Shown here: positions 32,158-41,665 of the stretch, piece by piece
Layout of the letters: each line of letters opens with the position of its first letter
Numbering within the stretch: position 1 is the stretch's first letter
NCBI GenBank assembly: GCA_037439685.1
Contig: JBBIVO010000004.1
Span: 1-54,026, forward strand
Reading direction: 5' to 3'
Length of the DNA stretch: 54,026 nt
Origin: JAGTRB01 sp037439685
GTDB lineage: Archaea; Thermoproteota; Bathyarchaeia; TCS64
Program-made: the position numbers and the translations under genes
The notes under the pieces: model-generated
Told to the model about the DNA's origin: nothing
Database searches by the model: none
Seen by the model: the letters and a program-made list of their open reading frames with translations, nothing else

Positions 32158-33009
32158 TTGTATGATGACAGGATAGATCTGGTGCTCTCAGCCATCAACC
32201 ATCCCGTGAGGCGCGGAATAGTCCGCTACCTAGCCGAGGCTGGGGCCCAATCCTACACCTCTCTAATGGAGAGGTTCAGGCTTCAGACAGGCACCCTGAA
32301 CCATCACCTGAGGATGCTCGAGCCCCTCTTAGAGCAGGATGGGGATAAGAGGTACCTCCTGAATAGGGAAGGGGAGATCGCCTATCGAGCCCTTAGACAT
32401 ATGGAGGACCTAATCTCCAGGCCCAAGCTTCCAACTCTGAAGAGGAGGAGGGTTCTTCCTCTAATTAGGGGGATACCATTAGGGTTCTACAAGCTTCTGG
32501 TCCACCCATCCCAGGCCTTCTCCGAGGCCCAGGAGAGGCTGGGAGCCTATCTGCCCTGCGGCCTTATAATCCTGGCCTTATACCTGGCCTCCACCCCGAC
32601 GGTGGGCATCCCCGCCGTGATGAGGTCTCTGGCCGGCATCCTGGGCATGTTCACCTTCAGCTACACCTTTCCAAGGGCCTTCTATGATAAGAGGCCTGGG
32701 TTCCTCCGCCTCCTGGCCTCCATAGGGATGAGCTACCTCCCCCTACTGGTCTTCAACACCATGATCACGCTCTCCATCCTAGAGGCCATAGCCTCCATCT
32801 CCTCCCCCCTCCTAGTGGAGGACCCGGCCTACGCCGTCCTCATACAGGTCTACGCGGCCCTCTTCATCTGGCGTTTCGCCCTCCTCTTCCTCGCCTTCAG
32901 GACTTCCTGCAGGCTTACCTCTGGACAGTCGGTTGCGGCGGTCTTCGCCTTCTCCATCGCTGAGAGCTCCCTCGCACTGGCCCTCGAGCACGCCTTCAGG
33001 GTCGCCTGA
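32158..33009 (+). CDS. Membrane-anchored ArsR-like winged-helix regulator
   Basis: Residues 1-85 form an ArsR-type winged helix: LVLSAINHPVRRGIVRYLAE, SYTSLMERFRLQTGTLNHHL, then KRYLLNREGEIAYRALRHME. The rest (residues 100-283) has about five hydrophobic segments resembling a Yip1-like membrane domain (LGAYLPCGLIILALYLAS, MSYLPLLVFNTMITLSILEA, VYAALFIWRFALLFLAF). The protein would sense something at or in the membrane while binding DNA. It starts at TTG 32158 with GGCGGG upstream. It precedes a secreted protein and an ABC exporter operon, which it may control. Confidence 0.7.
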   Translation: MYDDRIDLVLSAINHPVRRGIVRYLAEAGAQSYTSLMERFRLQTGTLNHHLRMLEPLLEQDGDKRYLLNREGEIAYRALRHMEDLISRPKLPTLKRRRVLPLIRGIPLGFYKLLVHPSQAFSEAQERLGAYLPCGLIILALYLASTPTVGIPAVMRSLAGILGMFTFSYTFPRAFYDKRPGFLRLLASIGMSYLPLLVFNTMITLSILEAIASISSPLLVEDPAYAVLIQVYAALFIWRFALLFLAFRTSCRLTSGQSVAAVFAFSIAESSLALALEHAFRVA

Positions 33010-33094
33010 GCATCGAAAGCCTCCTCGACAAGAGCTCCCTCGTCAAGAAGGTTAATACGCCCGCCCAGCTCAGGGTCTTCTCGGAGGGAAAGAG

Positions 33095-33553
33095 ATGAAG
33101 AGACTCCTACTCTTAGGCCTAATAGCTCTCGCAGCCATCGGCGCCCTAGCCATCCCAACATACGCCTACTTCAGCTCCTTCCAAGGTTACAAGGTAGCCC
33201 AGAGCGGGGAGCAGGAGAGGCCTCCCCTGGCTATGAGGATTCAGCGTTGCCTTCCTAAGGGCCTGCCCAGAGTCGAGGTGAGCGAGGATTTCAGATTGAA
33301 GGCTCAGAGCATAGCTGAGGGCGACGGCGACGTCCAAAGGCTCCTGAGTGAGGGTTATAACATAACCTGGGTTAGGCCCATCATAAAGGCAGTGGTTCAG
33401 GGCGATGGAACGGTGACGTTGAAGGCCACCCAGGCCATCCTAGTGCTCACGAAGAACAGTTCAGGGTTGGCCCATGTCGAGGTGAACATCGAGGCCGGCA
33501 AGGTGACCAAGATAACCATCCTAAGCAGAACCGTAATAGAGAAGGGCTCATAA
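33095..33553 (+). CDS. Secreted protein of unknown function
   Basis: A 152-residue protein. It has a signal peptide or membrane anchor (MKRLLLLGLIALAAIGALAI, then PTYAYF). The mature part starts with a charged stretch, contains one cysteine (RIQRCLPKGLP) and ends in repeated strands: IKAVVQGDGTVTLKATQAIL, then AHVEVNIEAGKVTKITILSR. I do not recognise the family. It lies 85 bases after the HTH regulator and before an RDD protein. Confidence 0.6.
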   Translation: MKRLLLLGLIALAAIGALAIPTYAYFSSFQGYKVAQSGEQERPPLAMRIQRCLPKGLPRVEVSEDFRLKAQSIAEGDGDVQRLLSEGYNITWVRPIIKAVVQGDGTVTLKATQAILVLTKNSSGLAHVEVNIEAGKVTKITILSRTVIEKGS

Positions 33554-33596
33554 CCCTCCTTTTTATGCGATGAAGGCTGGAAGGAATGGAGAGGGG

Positions 33597-34145
33597 ATGG
33601 AGGAGAGGAAGAGGCTCTACCTGGCGAGCTGGGGTGAGAGGCTTGTCGCCTGGCTCGTGGACGTGATACTGGTGGGAGGGCTCGCCATAATCCTCCTGCT
33701 GTACATGAGGAGGTTCATCCCATTGGCCTGGTTGGAGAGGCCTCAGCTCCTCTGGTGGCCAAGGAGGCCCCCTATCCCTCCCTATCCCCCCCTCTTCCTC
33801 CTCGTCCCATTCATGTTCCTAACCCCATGGTTCACCGGGGTTGGGGCTGCGGCTCTCCTCTTCATCTATTGGACCCTCTGCGAGGGGCTGGTGGGGCAAT
33901 CCCTCGGGAAGAGGCTTATAGGCATAAGGGTGGTAAACCTTGAAGGTGGAGAGGCGGGCCTCAAGAGGGCCCTCGTGGAGAGCCTTGGGAAGGCCTTCCT
34001 CCTCCCCCTCGACATGGTGATCGGGCTGATAATCCCGGAGGGGGTTGAGCGAAGGCAGAGGCTCTTCAACTACATGAGCTCCACCATAGTGGTTAGGACG
34101 GGGGAGAGGCCTCCACCGTCCCATGTCGAGTATGTGAAGACGTGA
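33597..34145 (+). CDS. RDD family membrane protein
   Basis: A small integral membrane protein with the RDD pattern: YLASWGERLVAWLVDVILVG carries the Arg and the Asp in the first helix, and after two more hydrophobic segments comes GQSLGKRLIGIRVVNLEGGE. The family has no settled function; some members are linked to ion or solute transport. A TATA-like CTTTTTATG at 33557-33565 and a GAGAGGGG Shine-Dalgarno point to ATG 33597; ATG 33570 is the longer choice. The end overlaps the NEW3 protein reading by a few bases. Confidence 0.75.
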   Translation: MEERKRLYLASWGERLVAWLVDVILVGGLAIILLLYMRRFIPLAWLERPQLLWWPRRPPIPPYPPLFLLVPFMFLTPWFTGVGAAALLFIYWTLCEGLVGQSLGKRLIGIRVVNLEGGEAGLKRALVESLGKAFLLPLDMVIGLIIPEGVERRQRLFNYMSSTIVVRTGERPPPSHVEYVKT

Positions 34146-34162
34146 GGAGGGATGAGACTGGA

Positions 34163-36703
34163 ATGAAGAATCAAGATGGGAGAAAGATGGTGGCCGCTCC
34201 CGTTGTGGCCGAGGATGCCCCCAGGAGGGAGGCTGGGGGCTTGAGCTCCTGGAAGGGGATTAGGGCGCCGAGCTGGGCCCTCATCCTCGTGACGGCCCTC
34301 TCCCTCGCGCTTATCCTACCTCCAGCCGAGGCCCAGGCCGTAGGCTACTTCTCGGTTGTAAGGGCCTACTGGGGCTTAGAGCAGCCCATAGAGGTGTCGA
34401 GGGGGGACACGGCCAGCTTGGGCATACTCCTAAGGTACGGGTTCCAGTATCCGGTGAGGGGGTTGGAGGCGGAGCTGGCTCTGCCGGAGGGGTTCATGGC
34501 GGTGGGTGGGGGGAGGACCGCCCGGGTTCACTACGCCGGATCCATATCAACGGGGTCGATAATAAGGCTGGATTTCCCCATCTTCATAGCCGGGGCCGGT
34601 AAGGGAGGCTACATGGCTCATCTCCAGCTCAGCTATGAGATCCCCGACCTGGCCCGTTCAAGGACCGAGGTCTTAGAGGTATACTTCGAGGTGACGGGGA
34701 AGCCCAACCTTAGGATAACCTCCCCGGCCTCCCCCCTAAGCGAGGGGTTCCAGGAGGTGAGGCTCCTCATCGAGAACGATGGGGACGCCGCGGCGGAGAG
34801 CATCAGGGTGATCAGGGTCTACTCCTCCTCAGCCCCCGTGGAGGTGTTGGGATCCTCCAACCTCGGGAGGCTTGAGCCGGGAATGGGGGCCACCCTCCCC
34901 CTAGAGGTGTACGTCCCCTCATCCCTTAAGGGGGGGCTATTGACGCTGAGCGTCGATGTCGGCTGCAACGGCCCCAGCGGGGTCAGCTACACCTTCTCCA
35001 GAACCCTCCTCCTGCCCGTGGAGGCGGGAAAATCCCTCGTCACCGGCAGGGTCATATGCGAGGATGAGGCGGAGGTCGGAGACGTATCCGTGGAGGTCTA
35101 CTCCTCTGAGGGGGCCTACATAGGGAGGATCCAGGATCTAGGATACCTGACGCCTGATGGAAGGTTCTCGGCGCGCCTAACCCTAGGGAGCTACAGCATA
35201 CAATTCTCGAGGGAGGGATACTCAAAGGCCACGAGGAGCTTCTCTCTCAAGTCGGCGGGGGAGATCCTCAACCTAGGAGAGGTCAAGATCCTGAGGTCTA
35301 TAAGGCTCTCCTCATCAACCCTAAGCCTCTCCGCGAGTGCCGGAGATAGGCTCCTCCTCCCCTTCAGCATCAGAAATGTGGGAGAGGAGGCTGAGATCTT
35401 AGAGCTAAACGCATCCTGCCCGGAGGGGTGGCAGGTCAGGATCCTGGGCCAGGAGGGGAGGGGCGTGAGCAGGGTGGAGCTCCCATCAGGGGGGAGCCTC
35501 AGCCTCCAGGCTGAGGTCACGGTGCCTGCCACAGCGAGGGGGAGCAACAACCTGACGATAAGCGCCCTCGGGAAGATAGCCTCCAGCCTCACCTTCACGG
35601 TTAATATAGAGCCGACCAGCGAGGCGATAGCCTCATGTCAGCTCCCTGGAAAGGTCTCAACGGTTGGAGACGTCGTCAGGTTCCAGGTAAACCTGAGGAA
35701 CCCCCTGGGGGCGAGGACGACCTTCAGGGTCTACGTGGACTCGGTGCCCCAGAACTGGTCCGCCTCCGTTAAGAGCCCGACCGGCGAGTACCTAACCCAG
35801 GTTACCCTAGAGGCAAACCAGGCCTTGGAGCTCATCGTGGAGGCCACATCCCCCACCGCCGCCAAGATGGGGGAGGAGTACGGCCTGGTGTTCAGGGCGG
35901 AGGCCATTGAAGGAAGCCTCAGGGGAGGCGTGCCTCTCCGGGTAACCCTCACCCAGGTTGAGGAGGATGTCAAGTTCTACGTCAAGTCTCCGGAGGTGAC
36001 CGTGGAGGCGGGGAAGACCATAAGGTATCCCATCACCATAATAAACTCTGGAGGGGTGGATAGGCTTCTATCCTTCAACGTGGAGCCCCCGAGCGACTGG
36101 AAGGTCGTCTTCAAGTATGGAGAGCTGGAGGTTACAGGCCTATACCTGGGCTCCAAGAGCTCTGAGACCCTGGTGATAGAGGCCACGCCGCCGAGCACGG
36201 TCAACATCGGGGAGTACTCGATACCCGTCAGGGTAATATCTGAGAGGGGGGTCAAATACGCCGAGATTGGGCTGAAGGCGACCATCGTCGGCTCCTACTC
36301 CCTGGGCGTGGAGGCCTCAACCCTCCTGACGAGCCTCTCGGTTGGGGGCTCAACGAGCCTGAGGGCTACGGTGACGAACAAGGGATACACCACCCTGACA
36401 GGCGTCAGGCTCAGCGTCGAGGCCCCGAGCGGATGGGAGGCCTCGGTCACCCCAACCATGGTGGAGGCCCTGAAGCCGAGGGAGTCATACTCCTTCAACA
36501 TCGTGTTGAAGACCTCTGGAGACACGGTGGCAGGAGACTATATGGTCACCCTTAAGGGCCTGAGCGACCAGGCCTCATCAGACCCCGTCCAGGTGAGGGT
36601 CACCGCCACCGTCCCCACCTCATGGGGGCTCATAGGGTTGGGGGTGGCAGCCTTCATGGTCATCATGCTGTTCTTCGCGTTCAGGAGGTTCAGGAGGCGA
36701 TAG
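34163..36703 (+). CDS. Large surface protein with NEW3-type beta-sandwich repeats and C-terminal anchor
   Basis: About 846 residues from ATG 34163 (GTG 34142 adds seven). After a basic start comes a signal segment SWALILVTALSLALILPPAE. The mature part is a string of beta-sandwich domains of the NEW3/CARDB kind, marked by repeated phrases such as SLGILLRYGFQYPVRGLEAE, LLIENDGDAAAESIRV, LPFSIRNVGEEAEILELNAS, YPITIINSGGVDRLLSFNVE and ATVTNKGYTTLTGVRLSVEA. A carboxypeptidase-regulatory-like domain lies around residues 290-370 (VTGRVICEDEAEVGDVSVEV). It ends with one membrane helix and a basic tail (GLGVAAFMVIMLFFAFRRFR). It should be exported and anchored. In archaea such proteins often pair with the ABC exporter that follows, as here. 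Confidence 0.8.
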   Translation: MKNQDGRKMVAAPVVAEDAPRREAGGLSSWKGIRAPSWALILVTALSLALILPPAEAQAVGYFSVVRAYWGLEQPIEVSRGDTASLGILLRYGFQYPVRGLEAELALPEGFMAVGGGRTARVHYAGSISTGSIIRLDFPIFIAGAGKGGYMAHLQLSYEIPDLARSRTEVLEVYFEVTGKPNLRITSPASPLSEGFQEVRLLIENDGDAAAESIRVIRVYSSSAPVEVLGSSNLGRLEPGMGATLPLEVYVPSSLKGGLLTLSVDVGCNGPSGVSYTFSRTLLLPVEAGKSLVTGRVICEDEAEVGDVSVEVYSSEGAYIGRIQDLGYLTPDGRFSARLTLGSYSIQFSREGYSKATRSFSLKSAGEILNLGEVKILRSIRLSSSTLSLSASAGDRLLLPFSIRNVGEEAEILELNASCPEGWQVRILGQEGRGVSRVELPSGGSLSLQAEVTVPATARGSNNLTISALGKIASSLTFTVNIEPTSEAIASCQLPGKVSTVGDVVRFQVNLRNPLGARTTFRVYVDSVPQNWSASVKSPTGEYLTQVTLEANQALELIVEATSPTAAKMGEEYGLVFRAEAIEGSLRGGVPLRVTLTQVEEDVKFYVKSPEVTVEAGKTIRYPITIINSGGVDRLLSFNVEPPSDWKVVFKYGELEVTGLYLGSKSSETLVIEATPPSTVNIGEYSIPVRVISERGVKYAEIGLKATIVGSYSLGVEASTLLTSLSVGGSTSLRATVTNKGYTTLTGVRLSVEAPSGWEASVTPTMVEALKPRESYSFNIVLKTSGDTVAGDYMVTLKGLSDQASSDPVQVRVTATVPTSWGLIGLGVAAFMVIMLFFAFRRFRRR

Positions 36704-36706
36704 AGC

Positions 36707-37645
36707 ATGCCTCAACCCATCATAGAGACCCATGAGCTGACCAAGTATTACGGGGAGGTGAGGGCCGTTGACCATCTCAACCTCACCGTATATGAGGGGG
36801 AGGTGTTCGGGTTCCTCGGGCCTAATGGGTCGGGGAAGACCACAACCCTCCTCATGCTCATGGGCCTGACGGTTCCCACCTCCGGAACAGCCACCGTGGC
36901 TGGGTACGACATCGTGAAGGAGTCCAGGGATGTGAGGAGGGTGGCCGGGCTCCTGCCTGAGGGGGCGGGATACTATGAGGACCTAACCGCGAGGCAGAAC
37001 CTGGACTATATAGGCCAGCTGAACGGCATCCCAAAGCCCGATAGGGAGGGGAGGATAAGGGAGCTCCTCGAGGCCGTGGGTCTCGAGAGGTGGGCCGACA
37101 CGAGGGTGGAGAAGTTCTCGAGGGGGATGAAGCAGCGCCTGGGCATAGCGGAGGTGCTGATCAAGAGGCCTAAGATAGCCTTCTTCGACGAGCCGACGAT
37201 AGGCCTGGACCCCCAAGGGGTGAAGGAGATCAGGGACATAATCCTCAGGCTTAACAGGGAGGAGGGGCTGACGGTCTTCTACTCATCCCACCTGCTATAC
37301 GAGGTCCAGCAGACATGCAGGAGGGTGGGCTTCATAAGAGACGGGAGGCTCATAGCCACCGACACCATAGAGAACCTGTCGAAGAAGGTTGCGGGGGGAG
37401 ATGGGAAGACCCTTGAGCTCGAACTAACGGAGATAACCCCGGAGCTTGTCGAGGAGATAAGGTCCATCGAGGGGGTTACCTCGGTGGTGGAGGAGGATCA
37501 CAGGCTCTACGTCTACATGGAGAGGGACAGGTCGAGGGAGGTCTCGGAGACGATAACGAAACACGGCGCCATAATCCTCCTCATGAGGCCCAGGGAGTAC
37601 AGCCTAGAGGAGATATTCCTGAAATATTATGAGGGGGGAGCCTGA
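36707..37645 (+). CDS. ABC transporter ATP-binding protein
   Basis: A 312-residue ABC ATPase of the ABC-2 exporter type. Walker A is GPNGSGKT at 38-45, the signature FSRGMKQRLG, Walker B IAFFDEPTIGLD and the H-loop in VFYSSHLLYE. The C-terminal 80 residues form the extra regulatory domain common in these exporters, ending YSLEEIFLKYYEGG. It begins three bases after the stop of the surface-protein gene and overlaps the permease gene by 17 bases. Confidence 0.92.
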   Translation: MPQPIIETHELTKYYGEVRAVDHLNLTVYEGEVFGFLGPNGSGKTTTLLMLMGLTVPTSGTATVAGYDIVKESRDVRRVAGLLPEGAGYYEDLTARQNLDYIGQLNGIPKPDREGRIRELLEAVGLERWADTRVEKFSRGMKQRLGIAEVLIKRPKIAFFDEPTIGLDPQGVKEIRDIILRLNREEGLTVFYSSHLLYEVQQTCRRVGFIRDGRLIATDTIENLSKKVAGGDGKTLELELTEITPELVEEIRSIEGVTSVVEEDHRLYVYMERDRSREVSETITKHGAIILLMRPREYSLEEIFLKYYEGGA

Positions 37646-38606
37646 ATTGGTGGGCGTCGAAACCGTCTTCAGGAAGGAGCTTGCAGACCACCTGGGGAGC
37701 AGGCGATACCTGGTTCTATTCGCCCTCATCCTCCTCCTCTCCACCATGTCCGCATATCAAGGAACCCTCTACATCAGAGACCGCCCCCAGGCCGGCTTCA
37801 TGGCGATATTCTGGGGAGCCCAGTTCGGCTTCTCCTTCACATATCTGATGGTATTCTTCGGCCCCATAATAGGGCTGGCCCTGGGGTTCGACGCTGTGAA
37901 CAAGGAGAGGACGAGCGGAACCCTATCGGTGCTCCTGTCCCAGCCCATATATCGGGACTCCGTCATAAATGGAAAGTTCCTGGCTGGGGTTACGGCCCTC
38001 ACCATACTCGCATCGAGCACGATAACTATAATGAGCGGCCTCGCTACGGCCCTCCTCGGATTCGGCCCGGGGGTCGAAGACCTGCTTAGGATAGCCCTCA
38101 TAACGGGGCTCACCATCCTCTACCTCGCCTTCTGGCTCGGCCTAGGCCTCCTCTTCTCAACGGTCACGAGGAAGACCTCGACATCGATACTCATGTCCGT
38201 CGCCACCTGGCTCCTCTGCTCCGTCATGATCTCCATCATCGCAGCCCTCATATCCAACATGGTCGTGCCGATTCCCATGCCCTCAGGGCCTGGAGCCAAC
38301 ATGACGAGGCTCTTCGAGTCCCCTGAATATCGGGAACTCCTCCAGAGGAGGTCCAGCATCCAGACGAGCATCCAGAGGGTCTCCCCAGCATACCTGTACA
38401 ACGAGGCGGCCCAGGCGATCCTGGGCAGGGCCGGGGGAGGGTTCTTCATAGGGCCTGGAGGGGGCTCCCCATTCAGGTCGCTGGATCTATCCCAAGCCCT
38501 GACGATGAGCTGGCCCCAGATCACAGCCATAGCCGTCGGCCTAGTAGCCTGCTTCGCCGCCTCATACATCCTATTCCTACGCCTCGAGATAAGGCCCGGA
38601 GGCTGA
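37629..38606 (+). CDS. ABC-2 type permease
   Basis: A 325-residue membrane protein with six likely membrane helices: YLVLFALILLLSTMSAYQG first, then FSFTYLMVFFGPIIGLALGF, a cluster around LTILASSTITIMSGLATALL, LTILYLAFWLGLGLLFSTVT, MISIIAALISNMVVPIPM and the last ITAIAVGLVACFAASYILFL. The motif DAVNKERTSGTLSVLLSQPI is typical for ABC-2 permeases. A large loop between the fifth and sixth helices lies outside. It works with the ATPase upstream; the cargo is unknown. Confidence 0.88.
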   Translation: MRGEPELVGVETVFRKELADHLGSRRYLVLFALILLLSTMSAYQGTLYIRDRPQAGFMAIFWGAQFGFSFTYLMVFFGPIIGLALGFDAVNKERTSGTLSVLLSQPIYRDSVINGKFLAGVTALTILASSTITIMSGLATALLGFGPGVEDLLRIALITGLTILYLAFWLGLGLLFSTVTRKTSTSILMSVATWLLCSVMISIIAALISNMVVPIPMPSGPGANMTRLFESPEYRELLQRRSSIQTSIQRVSPAYLYNEAAQAILGRAGGGFFIGPGGGSPFRSLDLSQALTMSWPQITAIAVGLVACFAASYILFLRLEIRPGG

Positions 38607-39157
38607 AATGAAAGCCGCATACAACACTTTCCACCAAGATTCTCCTTCTAAAAACATCTTTTCAAAATAGAAAATATTGAAATATTATGTTCCTTCATGA
38701 TCTAAAATATCAACAGAGAACCTTAATTTATCCATTTTAGACTTGATTTAAATAAAATGATTATGTTAAACTATAAAGAGTGTAATTATCCACCTTATAT
38801 CAGCTTTTATTGACACCTTCCAACCTGAGACCGGAGTATTTTAGCTACTGGCCTCCGGTCATCAGATTCACCGTTGCCAAGATTAGAGAATCTCAAGACG
38901 GCCTTGAACACTGAGACATGGCTCATGCTAATTCCCGTTCATCCTGTGAAGCCGATAAGATTCCGATGTGGCAAAGCTCTTTAAGTCTTTGAAAATCCAA
39001 GAAGCATCTTTCATCCTTGGCGATAATCTTTAGATGAATCCCTCCTTCTTAAATCAGATGGAACCTCCATTTTGCTTACACTTACCTTAAGAAAACGAGT
39101 CTAATCATAATAAATAGAGTTATAAGCTTGTTATGCGAAGGCTGTCTTGGTGATTTG
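38607..39157. other. AT-rich intergenic region with one hairpin
   Basis: No gene seen. GACCGGAG (38829-38836) and CTCCGGTC (38853-38860) make an eight-base inverted repeat around 16 bases, with partial pairing beyond; it could be a processing or termination signal. An AT-rich stretch before 39128 may hold the promoter of the superoxide dismutase gene. Confidence 0.4.
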
Positions 39158-39772
39158 GTGGAGCCTGCTAGGTTCTATGTTTTGCCACAGCTGAGCTTTG
39201 GATATGGTGATCTTGCACCCTTCATGTCGGAGGAGCAGCTGAGGATACACCATGGCAAGCATCACATGGCCTACGTTAACGGGGCCAACTCCCTCCTCCA
39301 GAGGCTGGATAGGGCTAGGAAGGAGGGTGTTGAGCTGGACATCAAATCCACTTTGAAGGAGCTCTCCTTCAATATAGGTGGGCACCTGCTCCACTCCCTC
39401 TTCTGGGGGAACCTCGCACCGCCAGGGAAGGGGGGAGGAAGGCCCGGGGGAACCATAGGCGATTATATAGATAGGGAGTTTGGGAGCTATGAACGCTTCC
39501 AGAGGGAGTTCACCCAGGCCTCATTGAGCGTCGAGGGATCCGGCTGGGGGGCCCTCACCATATGCAGGCAGACGGGCCGACCGATTATAATGCAGGTAGA
39601 GAAGCATAACGTGAATGTCTACCCCATGTTCCGAATCCTCATGGTTCTTGATGTATTTGAACATGCATACTATATAGACTACAAAAATGAAAGGGCAAAA
39701 TTCGTTGATGCATTCTGGAAAATAGTGAACTGGGAAGAAGTGGATAAAAGAATTGAGGCAGCAATAAAATAG
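39158..39772 (+). CDS. sodA: Superoxide dismutase, Fe/Mn type
   Basis: Turns superoxide into oxygen and peroxide. Numbering from GTG 39158, the metal ligands are H31 in QLRIHHGKHHMAYV, the histidine of LLHSLFWGNL, and the Asp and His of VLDVFEHAYYIDY. The glycine-rich loop PPGKGGGRPGG and SVEGSGWGALTI are family features. GGTGAT just upstream supports a start at 39158; the longer reading from TTG 39128 adds ten residues unlike any SOD start. It is likely cytoplasmic and a tetramer by family. Metal (Fe, Mn or either) cannot be told by eye. Confidence 0.93.
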   Translation: MEPARFYVLPQLSFGYGDLAPFMSEEQLRIHHGKHHMAYVNGANSLLQRLDRARKEGVELDIKSTLKELSFNIGGHLLHSLFWGNLAPPGKGGGRPGGTIGDYIDREFGSYERFQREFTQASLSVEGSGWGALTICRQTGRPIIMQVEKHNVNVYPMFRILMVLDVFEHAYYIDYKNERAKFVDAFWKIVNWEEVDKRIEAAIK

Positions 39773-39984
39773 ATTAAAATGTTATTAAGATTATCTAATT
39801 TTTTATGATAAGTCAATGTTGCCAATGGAAATGATTATTTGGTTAATATTTAGTTGGAGGTGTTTTGAATTTTAAAGATTTTATGGAGGCCATCATATTT
39901 TATATAAGTTTTGGTTTTTTGAAATGATCGCTGCAATTTTTATATCTTCGTTCGGTGATAATTGGATATTCGTGAGAAGGGCTG

Positions 39985-40731
39985 ATGATCTCCCCATCCC
40001 ATTTAGGGTTCATAGCAAGCCTAGCTGCTGGTTTAGCCACCGGGATCGGCTCCATGCCGATACTCTTCCTCAAGCAATTCTCAGATGACACGTCAGATAT
40101 CCTCCTGGGCTTCGCCGCGGGGGTCATGCTGGCCGCTACAGCCTTCAGCCTCCTTGTTCCAGCGATCAGCCTCGATGGGCCCTGGACCGCCACCTTGGGC
40201 CTACTTCTAGGCGCTGCCTTCCTGCACCTTATGGATCGGTTCACCCCCCACCTCCATCCGGTCGCGGGCGCTGAGGGGCCCCCATCGAGGCTCTCGAGGC
40301 TATGGCTCTTAATCATGGCCATAACCATCCATAACTTTCCAGAGGGGCTGGCGGTTGGATTGAGCTTCGGCACGGGCAATGTTCAAAGGGGATTGATCGT
40401 GGCAACAGCCATCGGACTTCAAAATGCCCCCGAGGGATTGGCAGTGGCCATCCCGCTCCTGAGGGAGGGGTACAGTAGGGGGAGGGCTCTGGGATATGCG
40501 ACTTTGACCGGGCTTGTGGAGCCCATAGGAGGCCTCCTGGGAATAATCCTCGTATCCGTGGCCCATTCCATACTGCCCTGGGGCCTATCCTTCGCCGCCG
40601 GGGCAATGCTCTTCATAGTCATAGACGAGATGATCCCGGAGAGCCACAGGAAGGGCTTCGGGAGGAAGGCCACATTCGGGCTTATAATGGGCTTCTCCAT
40701 CATGATGATCCTAGATAGTTTATTCGCTTGA
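39985..40731 (+). CDS. ZIP family metal transporter
   Basis: A 248-residue membrane protein with eight hydrophobic segments. The metal path is marked by MAITIHNFPEGLAVGLSFG in helix 4 and AIGLQNAPEGLAVAIPLL in helix 5, the classic H-N-x-P-E-G and related motif. A histidine-containing loop (DRFTPHLHPVAG) lies before. The second motif has Q instead of H, as in the gufA branch. ZIP proteins bring zinc, iron or manganese into the cytoplasm. Neighbouring superoxide dismutase makes a link to metal supply plausible but not proven. Confidence 0.9.
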   Translation: MISPSHLGFIASLAAGLATGIGSMPILFLKQFSDDTSDILLGFAAGVMLAATAFSLLVPAISLDGPWTATLGLLLGAAFLHLMDRFTPHLHPVAGAEGPPSRLSRLWLLIMAITIHNFPEGLAVGLSFGTGNVQRGLIVATAIGLQNAPEGLAVAIPLLREGYSRGRALGYATLTGLVEPIGGLLGIILVSVAHSILPWGLSFAAGAMLFIVIDEMIPESHRKGFGRKATFGLIMGFSIMMILDSLFA

Positions 40732-40942
40732 ATTGGAAATATTCTCTCTAAAAGCCTTTAGGGTTCGGGAGGCAGCCCGCAGGCCGTCTCCCCTCTCCTC
40801 TCCGGAGCATCGAGGCAACCATTTACCTTATATATGATGGCTCTGTAAGTCGCGAAGCTGGCCTCTCAACATGGTTGTGCTTGTGGAGAAGGGTGAACCG
40901 AGAAAAGTAGAGGTTCCATTCATCATCGATGTTGATATATAA

Positions 40943-41299
40943 CTAGTTGATTATCTTTTTTCCTTCTTTTTCGATTATCTCTATCCATTTAGAGCTTTTC
41001 ATCTGCTCATATTCTCTTTTAGAAAGGATGTGAAGCTCAACCCTTGGGAGGTTCAGGACTTTCATAAGTTTCTTGTAAACCTCATCCTTGTCGCACTTTT
41101 GCTCCTCATAAACTATGAATATATCTATGTCACTGGCCGCAGTGTGCCTTCCAGTCGCGTAGGAGCCGAATAGGGTCACCTTCAGAAGCCCCAGCTCCTC
41201 CTTTAATGATGAGACCCCCTCCCTTATCCTCTCGATAACCTCCTCTTGGCTAAACTCTGGATATGATATCTTTACAGAACCTGAGGATAACCTCGGCAT
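40943..41299 (-). CDS. MNT-type nucleotidyltransferase (antitoxin-like)
   Basis: From ATG 41299 a 118-residue minimal nucleotidyltransferase: GSYATG at 45-50 followed by SDIDIFIVYEE with D57 and D59 as metal ligands. In HEPN/MNT pairs such proteins neutralise the HEPN partner by nucleotidylation. The gene overlaps the HEPN gene by 50 bases. The longer reading from 41398 has an unlikely proline- and glycine-rich leader. Confidence 0.82.
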   Translation of the reverse strand: MPRLSSGSVKISYPEFSQEEVIERIREGVSSLKEELGLLKVTLFGSYATGRHTAASDIDIFIVYEEQKCDKDEVYKKLMKVLNLPRVELHILSKREYEQMKSSKWIEIIEKEGKKIIN

Positions 41300-41645
41300 A
41301 TGCCACCAGCCTCTCCGCCTCCCTCCTCGTGTATCTCCTCCTAGGAGAGGAGGAGGGATGAGCGTTCGGATACCTTGTTGGGATATAGGCCTTGTCAAGC
41401 TCTAAGGCATAGTCGAGCAACTCCTCCTCCACCCTTACCCTCTCCCTAAGGGCCCTTAGGAGGTCATAAACGGAATGCCCCCAGGCTTCGGCCCCCATCT
41501 TCTGGAAGACCGCCTTCACAGCCTTCTCGGCCGACTGCTGAGAGGAGAAGCAGGCCCAATCGTAAAAGCCTGATCTGATATCGTTCATGGCGTGTTCTAG
41601 ATCCCCCTCGGCTTGGTCTAACCAGTCCTTGCTCCTCTCCACCAC
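41250..41645 (-). CDS. HEPN domain protein (toxin-like)
   Basis: A 131-residue helical HEPN protein: SKDWLDQAEGDLEHAMNDIR, then WACFSSQQSAEKAVKAVFQK. R91 and H96 in TRYPNAHPSS make the R-x4-H ribonuclease motif. The tyrosine two places after the histidine that HepT toxins use as AMP acceptor is not present (serine), so regulation by the MNT partner may differ. The GTG start at 41645 lies 28 bases from a TATA box, so the message is probably leaderless. Confidence 0.82.
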   Translation of the reverse strand: MVERSKDWLDQAEGDLEHAMNDIRSGFYDWACFSSQQSAEKAVKAVFQKMGAEAWGHSVYDLLRALRERVRVEEELLDYALELDKAYIPTRYPNAHPSSSPRRRYTRREAERLVAYAEVILRFCKDIISRV

Positions 41646-41665
41646 ATTAAGGTTTAAGCCACATT

